Assembly (NCBI GenBank): GCA_910589385.1
Contig: CAJUTU010000066.1
Span: 1-17,641, forward strand
Direction of reading: 5' to 3'
Source of the DNA: an uncultured Lachnospiraceae bacterium
GTDB taxonomy: Bacteria > Bacillota > Clostridia > Lachnospirales > Lachnospiraceae
Length of the DNA: 17,641 bases
A program made the position numbers and the translations under genes. Under the pieces are notes generated by a model. The model did not search any database, was not told where the DNA came from, and saw nothing but the letters and a program-made list of their open reading frames with translations. Positions 1 through 7,095 of the stretch are shown piece by piece. Within the stretch, counting starts at the first letter, position 1, and each line of letters begins with the position of its first letter.

Positions 1-42
1 ATTTTGGGTGGCTCTCAAGCTTTAAATTGGTGGCTCCCAAGC
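1..42. repeat. Short direct repeat at window edge
   Basis: The 14-mer GGTGGCTCYCAAGC occurs at 7-20 and again at 29-42, a 22-bp period, with weaker similarity in the intervening bases. The second copy forms the final codons of the truncated minus-strand gene and the stop codon lies between the copies. The array may continue to the left of the window. It may mark a deletion or insertion junction. Confidence 0.45.
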
Positions 43-375
43 ATTAGAATAATCAGTATGCTGCATGGCTACATGGAGGTCGTATGCGATCATGCGGATG
101 ACCATTTCCTGTTCATTATGCATCTGGCACTCCAGATGATAATAATCTGTACCGTTTACCAGCAGCGTGACATCCGTCAGCCGGGAACCGGGCGGGGCGT
201 CAGGCTGCTCCTGATAGGTGGAGTATTCTGTGGCAAGCAAAGTAATAGGAGTACCTTTTGGGTAGTCTTTTCCATAGACTTCTTTGAAAAGAGGGAAAAG
301 CTGTTCCGGCATGGCATCCACGATTGCTTTGAGGATTTCACCCCATAATTTTGTGTTATTAAGTTTTTCAGGCAT
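22..375 (-). pseudogene. Truncated Rpn/PD-(D/E)XK transposase-like protein
   Basis: This 117-aa product resembles the N-terminal part of the Rpn family of recombination-promoting nuclease/putative transposases (PD-(D/E)XK fold). The visible core is an Asp in the strand 'LTDVTLLV' followed by 'YYHLECQ', the expected D...ExQ pattern of the catalytic centre, then 'IRMIAYD'. Family members are usually near 300 aa, so about two thirds is missing. The reading frame ends in 'AWEPPI' and TAA inside a short direct repeat at the window edge. The ATG is preceded directly by an in-frame TGA and has no convincing Shine-Dalgarno sequence, which also argues for decay. Family assignment comes from remembered sequence pattern; a divergent intact small protein is the alternative. 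Confidence 0.6.
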
Positions 376-621
376 TCAATATAAATCTTTTTTTTGTAAA
401 ACAATGGTTGATAGGGCTGCATTTGTTGTGAAGTATGGCGAGATGCAAATATATTTTTCATACGTTTATTAGTGTGTTGCTGAGAGCAGGGTATTTATTT
501 TACTTATGGGACTGCTGCAATGTTATGCTTATCCAGCAATTCTTTTTTTGTGCGTATTCACCAAAAATGACTGCCCGGATTACAGCACTTTGCCGAAAAG
601 GAAATTTCAACGGAGAAACAG
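376..621. other. AT-rich intergenic region, no gene seen
   Basis: This stretch separates the minus-strand Rpn-like fragment from the dehydrogenase promoter. It holds a T8 run near 389-396, but reading frames across it lack ribosome binding sites and coding character. I see no RNA gene or terminator in it. Confidence 0.4.
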
Positions 622-650
622 TTGACAATGCTGAATACTGAGTGTATCAT
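622..650 (+). promoter_or_regulatory. Sigma-A promoter of dehydrogenase/symporter genes
   Basis: A perfect -35 TTGACA at 622-627 is followed after 17 bases by TATCAT at 645-650 (-10, 5 of 6). It lies 85 bases upstream of the dehydrogenase ATG on the same strand. The -10 is embedded in a palindrome, which suggests repressor control. Confidence 0.8.
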
Positions 651-695
651 AAGATACATAATAAAACTATTTAATAAAGTGTTTAACAAATAGTT
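643..695. promoter_or_regulatory. Two operator-like inverted repeats
   Basis: A perfect palindrome TGTATC-ATAA-GATACA at 643-658 covers the -10 element and start site. A second inverted repeat, AACTATTT at 665-672 and AAATAGTT at 688-695, lies in the leader. Both are placed where a repressor would block transcription. No local regulator gene is adjacent, so the binding protein is unknown. Confidence 0.5.
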
Positions 696-734
696 GGAAC
701 AACGATATTATATGAAAAACAGGAGGAAGAAATC

Positions 735-1790
735 ATGGAAGGAAAAATGAAAGTAGCAGTTATGGAAGGAATCGGCAAGATGGGTTTTGAGGAAAGAAGC
801 ATTCCTGTGCCAAAGGCAGATGAAGTCCTGGTAAAGCTGGATTATGTGGGAATCTGCGGATCAGACCTGCATTATTACGAGACCGGCGCCATCGGGGATT
901 ATGTAGTGGAACCGCCTTTCGTCCTGGGACACGAGCCGGGCGGAGTCGTTGTAGAGGTCGGCGCGGACGTAAAGCATTTGCAGGTGGGAGACCGGGTTGC
1001 GCTGGAACCGGGAAAAACCTGCGGACACTGCGAATTCTGCAAGCAGGGAAAATACAACCTCTGTCCGGATGTTATTTTCTTTGCCACACCTCCGGTAGAC
1101 GGGGTATTTCAGGAATATGTAGCCCATGAGGCAGACCTTTGCTTCAAACTGCCTGAGAATGTCAGCACTTTGGAAGGCGCTTTGACCGAACCTCTGGCAG
1201 TCGGATTCCATGCTGCAATCCAGGGGGATGCACATTTGGGACAAAAAGCAGTTGTGATGGGAGCCGGATGTATCGGCCTGGTATCCATGATGGCGCTGAA
1301 AGCAAGAGGCGTATCCGAGGTTTACGTGGTAGACATTATGGAGAAACGGCTGGAAAAAGCATTGGAACTGGGGGCTGACGGAGTCATCAACGGGGCAAAA
1401 GAAGACGTCTTAGAACGCGCCTTTCAGCTTACAGGCGGCAAAGGCATGGATCTGATCGTGGAAACAGCAGGGACAGAGATTACCACAAGGCAGGCTATCC
1501 AGATCGCAAAGAAGGGGTCGAATATCGTGCTGGTAGGATATAGCAAGACCGGCGAGATGACGCTTCCTATGAGCCTGGTCCTGGACAAAGAGCTGACTTT
1601 CAAAACCGTCTTCCGTTACCGTCATATTTATCCGATGGCCATTGACGCAGTTGCATCCGGCAAAGTAAACCTAAAAGGGATCGTGACAGATATCTTTTCA
1701 CTGGATGAAGCGCAGAAGGCTATGGATTACAGCGTAAATAACAAAGCTGATATCGTGAAAGCTGTCATCAAGATCGCGCAGGACGCATGA
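735..1790 (+). CDS. Zinc polyol dehydrogenase (sorbitol/xylitol-type)
   Basis: This 351-aa medium-chain NAD(P)-dependent dehydrogenase belongs to the L-iditol/sorbitol/xylitol dehydrogenase group, which oxidises a sugar alcohol to a ketose in the cytoplasm. Catalytic-zinc ligands are visible as Cys41 (GICGSD), His66-Glu67 (GHE) and Glu152 (TEPLAV). Structural-zinc cysteines are Cys96, Cys99, Cys102 and Cys110. The Rossmann fold follows with GAGCIG at 176-181 and Asp200 ending the second strand, favouring NAD over NADP. Length matches the family. AGGAGG at 721-726, eight bases before the ATG, fixes this start over an in-frame ATG four codons later. The next gene is a sugar:cation symporter 211 bases downstream, suggesting import and oxidation of one polyol. 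The exact substrate cannot be read from the sequence. Confidence 0.9.
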   Translation: MEGKMKVAVMEGIGKMGFEERSIPVPKADEVLVKLDYVGICGSDLHYYETGAIGDYVVEPPFVLGHEPGGVVVEVGADVKHLQVGDRVALEPGKTCGHCEFCKQGKYNLCPDVIFFATPPVDGVFQEYVAHEADLCFKLPENVSTLEGALTEPLAVGFHAAIQGDAHLGQKAVVMGAGCIGLVSMMALKARGVSEVYVVDIMEKRLEKALELGADGVINGAKEDVLERAFQLTGGKGMDLIVETAGTEITTRQAIQIAKKGSNIVLVGYSKTGEMTLPMSLVLDKELTFKTVFRYRHIYPMAIDAVASGKVNLKGIVTDIFSLDEAQKAMDYSVNNKADIVKAVIKIAQDA

Positions 1791-1824
1791 AAAGCAGAAA
1801 GCCGGACGGCAATCCGCAGGAGCC

Positions 1825-1901
1825 AATAAAAAGCTGGACATAATGGGGCGATAAAAAGCTGTAAATGACGGGTCAGTGAAAAGTTATAAATGACAGGCGG
1901 C
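1825..1901. repeat. Three degenerate ~26-nt tandem repeats
   Basis: Between dehydrogenase and symporter, three copies of a unit like ATAAAAAGCTGTAAATGACG begin near 1825, 1851 and 1877. They share AAAAAGYT, a following TRWAATG-like stretch and a GGG/AGG end. The copies are imperfect, so this could be an old local triplication. No protein-coding sense was found in it. Confidence 0.4.
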
Positions 1902-2001
1902 TGTTTCAGACGGCGCAGGAAGCAGCCGCAGGGATAATGGAAAATGCTGCATAAAAAAGTATGGCAGGCAATCAATCAGCAGGAAAATATGGGAGGCTAA
2001 A

Positions 2002-3381
2002 ATGGATAATAAGAATACGGATATCAAAGTGCCATTGATCAGTAAGATTGCATATGGTATGGGAGATGTGGGCTGTAATTTCAGTTGGATGTTTGTAGGA
2101 AATTTCTTAATGATTTTCTATACAGATGTATTTCAGATCAGTATGGGCGCAGTGGCTGCATTGATGTTATTTTCCAGATTCTGGGACGCCATCAATGACC
2201 CGGTCATTGGGAGTCTGAGCGATAAGACACATACCAGATGGGGCCGCTACCGGCCCTGGCTGCTGGTCGCCGCGCCGCTTACCGCAATCGTGCTGATGCT
2301 TTCTTTCTGGGCACATCCGGACTGGTCCCCCACGGCGAAGATCATCTACATGGTCATTACATATTGCATTCTGGTCCTGGGCTATACCTGTGTCAATATC
2401 CCCTACGGCACCCTGTGCGGAGCCATGACGCAGAACATTGAGGAGCGCGCCAAGATCAACACCTTTCGTTCCGTGAGCGCCATGATCGCCATCGGAATCA
2501 TAAATATTATCACGGTTCCATTGATTTCATCCCTGGGAAAAGGAAATGACAAAAGAGGATATTTACTGGTAGCCGTTATTTATGGATGCATCTTTGCAGC
2601 ATGTCACATCTTCTGTTTCGCAAAGACAAAAGAGGCTGTGGAGATACCAGAAAAGAAGAAAATATCCCTGAAAACACAATTATCCGCGGTCATACAGAAT
2701 AGGCCTTATCTGATCGCGGCTGCAGGCCAGTTCTTATTCGGGCTGACATTATACGGAAGGAATGCGGATGCGCTGTATTATTTTACCTATGTGGAAGGGG
2801 ATCAGTCTTTGTTCAGTACCTACTCCCTCTGCATCATTATCCCGTCCATTATCGGGGCAGCCTGTTTCCCGCCGCTGTTTAGGCTTACAAATAATAAAGG
2901 CCGCGCAGCATCCATCTTTGCGCTGATGACGGGAATCAGCATGGTCTGCATGTATTTCTTCAGTGTGGAAAGTTCTCCGGTTTCGTTTTATGTATTCTCT
3001 TGTCTGGCACAGTTTTTCTTCTCAGGGTTCAATACTGCGATTTACGCGATCATTCCGGACTGCGTGGAGTATGGAGAGTGGAAGACCGGGCTTAGAAATG
3101 ATGGATTTCAGTACGCATTCATTTCTCTGGGAAATAAGATCGGCATGGCCATCGGAACCTCCGTGCTGGCGGCAGTCTTGGGAGCCTGTGGGTATGCTGC
3201 GAACCAGCAGCAGAACGGGGCGGTCCTGGCGGTGATGAAACATTCCTTTACGACCATTCCGGGTATTTTGTGGATTGTTACGGCAGCAGTACTGTTTTTC
3301 TACCGATTGAACAGGAAAGCTTATAACCAGATCGTGCAGGAGATACAGGAAAGAAAAGGAGAGCAGGCGGGGCGGCCATAA
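2002..3381 (+). CDS. GPH-family sugar/polyol:cation symporter (MFS)
   Basis: This 459-aa integral membrane protein matches the glycoside-pentoside-hexuronide:cation symporter family (MelB/XynB/YicJ type), which imports sugars with Na+ or H+. The hallmark is in the first cytoplasmic loop, 'DAINDPVIGSLSDKTHTRWG' followed by 'RYRPW', at roughly residues 59-84. About twelve hydrophobic segments can be counted. A GPH-like late motif, 'IPDCVEYGEWKTGLRNDGFQ', is near residues 350-370. GGGAGG at 1991-1996, five bases before the ATG, supports the start. It is likely cotranscribed with the upstream polyol dehydrogenase, suggesting a polyol or pentose/hexose substrate. No glycosidase is nearby, so an oligosaccharide substrate is less favoured. 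Confidence 0.9.
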   Translation: MDNKNTDIKVPLISKIAYGMGDVGCNFSWMFVGNFLMIFYTDVFQISMGAVAALMLFSRFWDAINDPVIGSLSDKTHTRWGRYRPWLLVAAPLTAIVLMLSFWAHPDWSPTAKIIYMVITYCILVLGYTCVNIPYGTLCGAMTQNIEERAKINTFRSVSAMIAIGIINIITVPLISSLGKGNDKRGYLLVAVIYGCIFAACHIFCFAKTKEAVEIPEKKKISLKTQLSAVIQNRPYLIAAAGQFLFGLTLYGRNADALYYFTYVEGDQSLFSTYSLCIIIPSIIGAACFPPLFRLTNNKGRAASIFALMTGISMVCMYFFSVESSPVSFYVFSCLAQFFFSGFNTAIYAIIPDCVEYGEWKTGLRNDGFQYAFISLGNKIGMAIGTSVLAAVLGACGYAANQQQNGAVLAVMKHSFTTIPGILWIVTAAVLFFYRLNRKAYNQIVQEIQERKGEQAGRP

Positions 3382-3443
3382 AGGAATCGTCATTTAGAGG
3401 TTCAGTCTGCCCGCAAAAGAGTAAGATCAAAGCGGCAATTAAA

Positions 3444-3501
3444 AATGGCGGAGTACTTTTCAGAAATCGTTGTATATGATTCAGAAAAGTACTCCGCCAT
3501 T
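3444..3501. terminator. 18-bp perfect hairpin between convergent genes
   Basis: Arms at 3444-3461 and 3484-3501 are perfectly complementary over 18 bp, with further imperfect pairing inside. The hairpin lies between the convergent symporter (plus) and chemotaxis gene (minus). In the minus direction it is followed by TTTTAATT, so it fits an intrinsic terminator for the chemotaxis gene. The plus-strand tail, TATCAAATAAAT, is a poor U-tract, so bidirectional action is uncertain. The stem is longer than usual and could be a palindromic repeat element. Confidence 0.7.
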
Positions 3502-3554
3502 ATCAAATAAATGTACACTTTATTCTCGCGAAGCAACGAGTCAGGCGGACATGC

Positions 3555-5243
3555 TTACTTTAAACGGAATCTTCCTGCCAGCCTCTTCATAATCTGGGAC
3601 TGGCTGGATAATTCTTCGCTTGCGGCAGCGCTTTCCTGCGCGGTTGCCGAGTTGGTCTGTACGACACTGGAAATCTGGTCGATCCCCATGGAAATCTGGG
3701 AAACAGCATCCGCCTGTGTGCTGCTGGCTTCCGAAATCTGGCCAATGAGGCCGTTCATGGCCTTGACGCCTTCCACAGCCTCCAGCAAGGATTGTGCCGT
3801 TTCGTCCGCAATCTGGGTTCCGCTGTTCACTGCACGCAGAGAATTTTCAATCAGCGCAGCCGTGCTATGGGAAGCCTCGGCGCTCTTGCTTGCCAGGTTA
3901 CGGACCTCATCAGCCACAACGGCGAACCCTTTTCCAGCATCTCCGGCGCGGGCAGCTTCTACGGCGGCATTTAGAGCGAGAATGTTGGTCTGGAATGCAA
4001 TATCCTCAATGGTCTTAATGATCTTGCCGATCTCATCGGAACAATGACTGATATCTCCCATTGCCTGGATCATATCCTGCATTTTCTGGTTGCTCGTATC
4101 CATCTCTGTCCTGACCGTATTTGCCATGTCATTGGCTTTCTGTGCATGTTCTGCGTTTTCCTTTACACGCTCGGAAATCTCAGTTACTGTGGCAGCCAGC
4201 TCTTCCACGGAGCTTGCTTGTTCTGTGGCGCCCTGGGAAAGCGCCTGCGCGCCGCTGGATACCTGCTCTGAACCATTGGCAACCTGCTCAGAACTGTTGT
4301 TGATCTGTAGCAGAGTGTCATTCAGCTTTTCAGAAATACCACGGAAGGAATCCAGCAAAGGCCGGAATCCGCCGGTGTATTCTTCCGCACATGCAGAATC
4401 AATAGTAAAATCACCGGATGCCATTTTGGCAAGGAATGTTTTTTCATCGTCAATGATAGCACGAAGCTTGCGGATCAGCTCGCGTACCTGGTCAGAAAGA
4501 ACTCCCAGTTCATCCGGGGAGGTATAGGAGATATTGATGTCCAGGTCTCCCTGCGCCATCTTGACCGCGGCATTTTCAATCTCAAATATGGGCAGCTTGA
4601 TACAGCGGATGATCACAAATGAAAAGTAGAGAAGGACGGTCATGAGAAGGACGTTAACAATGGTCTGGACAAAGATGGATGTTCTGTAAAGTACAGTGCC
4701 TTCTTCTGCTGCCTGCACGCTGCCTTGTGTATTATATTCGATAATATCGCTCAAAGAGGCGGTTACGGAATTATAAAGCTCGACACATTCCCCTTCAAGA
4801 AGCTTACGGGCTTCTTCGGTTTTTCTCTGCTCCGCCAGGGCCATCAGTTCTTCATCAGCCTGGTTATAAGCAGTCCAGGCGCTTTCAGCAGCATCATAAA
4901 AGGTTTTTTCTTCCTCGTCTATTAAGCTGCCATATTTTTCAAGAAGGGCGGTCATCTCTTTCTTTTCCTGCTCCAGATCCTCCAGGTTTAAATTCTTGCT
5001 TTCAGAGGAAACGGCGGTAAGGTATGCAAGCTCATGGAGCCGGATTTTGGAAATGGTCGTATTCATTTCCCGGGCGGTGTCAACACTGGGAAGCCAGCTT
5101 GTAGATATATCCGTCGTCTGTTCATTCAATCTACCCATTAAATTGATTGAGATCACGCCGATCAGCAGCATGCCGACGAGGGCTACATAAACAAGGATAC
5201 GAAGTTTCTGGCTGATTTTAAGATTTTGAAAGAACTTTTTCAT
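3555..5243 (-). CDS. Methyl-accepting chemotaxis protein
   Basis: This 562-aa transmembrane chemoreceptor controls the CheA kinase in response to an external or membrane signal. The order is: TM1 (about 15-36), a helical extracytoplasmic sensor resembling the four-helix-bundle 4HB_MCP type (about 37-186), TM2 (about 187-211), HAMP (about 212-264, with 'KMAQGDLDI'), a second HAMP-like stretch ('KMASGDFTI', about 273-315), then the coiled-coil signalling domain. The hairpin tip, 'IAFQTNILALNAAVEAARAG' and onward, is at about 415-450. The C-terminus ends in RFRLK without a CheR/CheB tether pentapeptide. AAGGAG lies ten bases before the ATG. It is an orphan receptor: no che or flagellar gene is in the window. 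The ligand is unknown. Confidence 0.95.
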   Translation of the reverse strand: MKKFFQNLKISQKLRILVYVALVGMLLIGVISINLMGRLNEQTTDISTSWLPSVDTAREMNTTISKIRLHELAYLTAVSSESKNLNLEDLEQEKKEMTALLEKYGSLIDEEEKTFYDAAESAWTAYNQADEELMALAEQRKTEEARKLLEGECVELYNSVTASLSDIIEYNTQGSVQAAEEGTVLYRTSIFVQTIVNVLLMTVLLYFSFVIIRCIKLPIFEIENAAVKMAQGDLDINISYTSPDELGVLSDQVRELIRKLRAIIDDEKTFLAKMASGDFTIDSACAEEYTGGFRPLLDSFRGISEKLNDTLLQINNSSEQVANGSEQVSSGAQALSQGATEQASSVEELAATVTEISERVKENAEHAQKANDMANTVRTEMDTSNQKMQDMIQAMGDISHCSDEIGKIIKTIEDIAFQTNILALNAAVEAARAGDAGKGFAVVADEVRNLASKSAEASHSTAALIENSLRAVNSGTQIADETAQSLLEAVEGVKAMNGLIGQISEASSTQADAVSQISMGIDQISSVVQTNSATAQESAAASEELSSQSQIMKRLAGRFRLK

Positions 5244-5300
5244 AATACAAAGTCTCCTTATGTAAAATATGTTAAAATAAAATACTCACCTTAAAGTATG

Positions 5301-5356
5301 TCATGCACTTTCAGAATCTCCTCTGTGGCTGCAGGGGAGATTCTGAAAGTGCATGA
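5301..5356. terminator. Very strong hairpin in chemoreceptor leader
   Basis: Arms 5301-5321 and 5336-5356 are perfectly complementary over 21 bp. A G-U pair and CTG/CAG extend pairing inward to about 25 bp, leaving a six-base loop. In the plus direction TTTTT follows at 5357-5361, the form of an intrinsic terminator, yet no plus-strand gene precedes it. In the minus direction it would sit in the chemoreceptor's 5' leader without a U-tract. It may insulate the two divergent units, act in the leader, or be a palindromic repeat. Confidence 0.65.
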
Positions 5357-5380
5357 TTTTTAAAGGAGCATTTTTCTACA

Positions 5381-5407
5381 GTATCGGCGTTTTAGGAAAA
5401 ATTGATA
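5381..5407 (-). promoter_or_regulatory. Possible sigma-28 (flagellar) promoter for MCP
   Basis: On the minus strand GCCGATAC (complement of 5381-5388) matches 7 of 8 bases of the sigma-D/FliA -10 consensus GCCGATAA/T. The -35 is weak: TATC at the normal 15-base spacing, or TCAA at 13. Flagellar-sigma control of an orphan chemoreceptor would be typical. The transcript would include the long hairpin at 5301-5356. Confidence 0.4.
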
Positions 5408-5481
5408 AGGGGAATTTGGAATTTTAAATTAAAAAATGTAACATATAGTACCCAGATTTTTAAGGGAAATGTAAAATACAC

Positions 5482-5510
5482 TTGACAATTAATATAAAGT
5501 TCACTATACT
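5482..5510 (+). promoter_or_regulatory. Consensus promoter of XRE-exporter operon
   Basis: TTGACA at 5482-5487 and TATACT at 5505-5510 are separated by exactly 17 bases, so this should be a strong vegetative promoter. It drives the XRE regulator, the membrane protein and probably the ABC exporter. A long frame beginning at this TTG exists, but the TTG is the -35 element and not a start codon. Confidence 0.88.
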
Positions 5511-5548
5511 AATATGTAAAGTCTGCTTGACTAATGTAAAGAAGCAGA
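5508..5548. promoter_or_regulatory. Operator-like direct and inverted repeats
   Basis: ACTAATATGTAAAG at 5508-5521 and ACTAATGTAAAG at 5530-5541 are near-direct repeats about 22 bp apart, two helical turns, starting at the -10 element. TCTGCTT at 5522-5528 and AAGCAGA at 5542-5548 form an inverted repeat. Position and spacing suggest autoregulation by the XRE protein encoded next; this is inference. Confidence 0.4.
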
Positions 5549-5582
5549 TCAGGCAGATTTCCTCGAGGGCGCTCAAATATGA

Positions 5583-5591
5583 GGGGGGGGG
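5583..5591 (+). promoter_or_regulatory. G9 homopolymer as ribosome binding site
   Basis: Nine consecutive G residues preceded by GA form the only Shine-Dalgarno candidate for the GTG start at 5596, ending four bases before it. Homopolymer slippage would change spacing and strength of the site without altering the protein. Confidence 0.6.
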
Positions 5592-5595
5592 CGAT

Positions 5596-5862
5596 GTGAA
5601 AAACAAGATTCAGGAACTGAGAAAAGAGTGGAGGATTACGCAGAGTGAGCTTGCAGATGCGGTAGAAGTGACGCGGCAGACGATCATTTCCCTGGAAAAT
5701 GGGAAGTACAAAGCGTCCTTAGTCCTTGCTCATAAGATCGCGCAATTTTTTGAGATGCAGATAGAAGACATTTTTATATTTGACCGGGAGGAGGAAAACG
5801 TATGTTGTTCAAATCAATGTGGGAACCTGCGAAGACAGACGAAGAGTATAGAGAAAAGCTGA
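5596..5862 (+). CDS. XRE/Cro-type small transcriptional regulator
   Basis: This product is 88 aa from the GTG. A helix-turn-helix fills almost the whole protein: 'WRITQSELADAVEVTRQTII' followed by 'SLENGKYKASLVLAHKIAQF', the classic compact repressor seen in Firmicutes next to small membrane proteins and exporters. GTG at 5596 is chosen because the family begins with 'MKNKIQELR', the G-rich site lies just before it, and the upstream frame runs through the promoter. An ATG two bases earlier is out of frame and hits TGA at once. The last ~20 residues overlap the next gene by 61 bases and lack family character. It probably represses its own operon; the inducer is unknown. Confidence 0.88.
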   Translation: MKNKIQELRKEWRITQSELADAVEVTRQTIISLENGKYKASLVLAHKIAQFFEMQIEDIFIFDREEENVCCSNQCGNLRRQTKSIEKS

Positions 5863-6275
5863 AGCAGAGAAGGAATTTTATCCCTGTGCTGGCTGTGCTG
5901 GGAGCGGCATCTATTGTGGTTTCCATGCTTTTGTTGTGCTTTGGGGGAGAGAGAGAGTTTGTAGCCGGATTATATATGGGGTTGGGATGCGGGATCCTGG
6001 CGGTATGTATTGTATGGTTTCTAAAGCTCCGGAAGTTATTGAAGGATGAGAAGAAACTACGGGTGAAACGGCTGGCGGAATCGGATGAACGGAATATCCA
6101 GGTTGCCTTGAAAGCCCACTATACAGCAGGGGTATTGTTGATTCTGACCGGATATATGGTGATGTTAGTTTCCGGATTTTTCAGTATGGAAGTCTTCTGG
6201 ACGGTATGGGCGTTGATCATGCTGTATTTTGCCCTGTTTTTAACAGGCAGGTTTTTTTATGAGAAGAAGATGTAA
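5802..6275 (+). CDS. Four-helix membrane protein of unknown function
   Basis: This is a 157-aa membrane protein. Hydrophobic segments are at about 27-49, 53-76, 109-127 and 129-151. A charged cytoplasmic stretch between the two pairs contains 'ESDERNIQVALKA', a DER-type motif seen in small membrane proteins that accompany XRE regulators in Firmicutes (similar to DUF2178-like families, from memory only). GGAGGAGG at about 5788-5795 precedes the ATG. The start lies inside the end of the regulator gene, indicating translational coupling. The pairing suggests it works with the regulator or the exporter that follows 46 bases later, but no biochemical role can be stated. Confidence 0.8.
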   Translation: MLFKSMWEPAKTDEEYREKLKQRRNFIPVLAVLGAASIVVSMLLLCFGGEREFVAGLYMGLGCGILAVCIVWFLKLRKLLKDEKKLRVKRLAESDERNIQVALKAHYTAGVLLILTGYMVMLVSGFFSMEVFWTVWALIMLYFALFLTGRFFYEKKM

Positions 6276-6321
6276 AATACATAAAGAAAACAGATAATAT
6301 GTACAAGGAAGGTGGTATCTG

Positions 6322-7095
6322 ATGATTGAGATTAGAAATCTGACTAAGATTTATAAATTGAATAAGAAGCAGATGAAAGAGTCTAAGACTACAAATCCGC
6401 TGAAGACGGCGGTGGATGATTTAAGCCTGCGTGCAGTGCCGGGAGAGATCTACGGACTGCTGGGACCGAATGGAGCAGGGAAGACAACTACGCTGCGTTG
6501 TATTTCCACGATCATCCGTCCCACGAAAGGGGAGATTTATGTGGCCGGGCATGAAGTGCAGAAAGAACCGGAGCAGGTGAGGGAAAAGATCGGGTTCCTG
6601 ACCGGGGATATCAAGCTGGATCCGCAATTTTCCGTGGACTATATGTTTGATTTTTTCGGAAAGCTGCATCATGTTCCCCAGGAGAAGCTGCAGGCAAGGA
6701 AAGAAGAACTGTTTGATTATTTTGAAATTAAGGATTTCGCGCACAAAAAGATCAAGGAATTGTCCACAGGGATGGGGCAGAAGGCAGCCATTGCGGTCTG
6801 TCTTGTCCATGACCCGGATATCGTCATCTTTGACGAGCCTACCAATGGTCTGGACGTTGTGACGGCGAGGGGCGTGACGGATTATCTGAAAAAACTGGCA
6901 GGTGAAGGGAAACTGGTCATTATTTCTACGCATATCATGTCGGAGGCGGAAAAGATCTGCGACCGGATCGGCGTGGTCATTGACGGGAAAAAGGTGGCGG
7001 AAGGAAGGCTCCACGAAATCCTGCAGGAAACCGGGACCGGAGACTTAGAGGACGCATTTTTTGAACTTTACAGGGAAAGAAAGGGGGACGCATGA
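6322..7095 (+). CDS. ABC exporter ATP-binding protein, NatA type
   Basis: This 257-aa nucleotide-binding subunit powers the exporter whose permease follows. Visible motifs are Walker A GPNGAGKT at 48-55, signature LSTGM at 147-151, Walker B IVIFDEP at 167-173 and switch His204 (ISTHIMSEAE). The segment 'GFLTGDIKLDP' after the Q-loop region and the sequence following 'DEPTNGLDV' resemble NatA (Na+ export) ATPases. The substrate of such systems ranges from Na+ to antibiotics or peptides. A purine-rich AAGGAAGG site lies before the ATG. The stop codon overlaps the permease start by four bases (ATGA), so the two are translationally coupled. Regulation is probably by the upstream XRE protein. Confidence 0.92.
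   Translation: MIEIRNLTKIYKLNKKQMKESKTTNPLKTAVDDLSLRAVPGEIYGLLGPNGAGKTTTLRCISTIIRPTKGEIYVAGHEVQKEPEQVREKIGFLTGDIKLDPQFSVDYMFDFFGKLHHVPQEKLQARKEELFDYFEIKDFAHKKIKELSTGMGQKAAIAVCLVHDPDIVIFDEPTNGLDVVTARGVTDYLKKLAGEGKLVIISTHIMSEAEKICDRIGVVIDGKKVAEGRLHEILQETGTGDLEDAFFELYRERKGDA

Noticed and set aside
435..641. 68-aa frame upstream of the dehydrogenase
   Set aside because: No ribosome binding site, no recognisable protein character, and its end runs into the promoter.
3511..4527. Plus-strand frames across the chemoreceptor
   Set aside because: They are antisense to a complete, well-conserved MCP and have no supporting start signals.
5482..5595. Extended N-terminus of the XRE regulator starting at TTG 5482
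   Set aside because: The TTG is the -35 hexamer of a consensus promoter, and the family's usual N-terminus begins at GTG 5596 after the G-rich site.
6421..7014. 197-aa minus-strand frame opposite the NatA-type ATPase
   Set aside because: Antisense to an ATPase with all motifs intact; no promoter or ribosome site.
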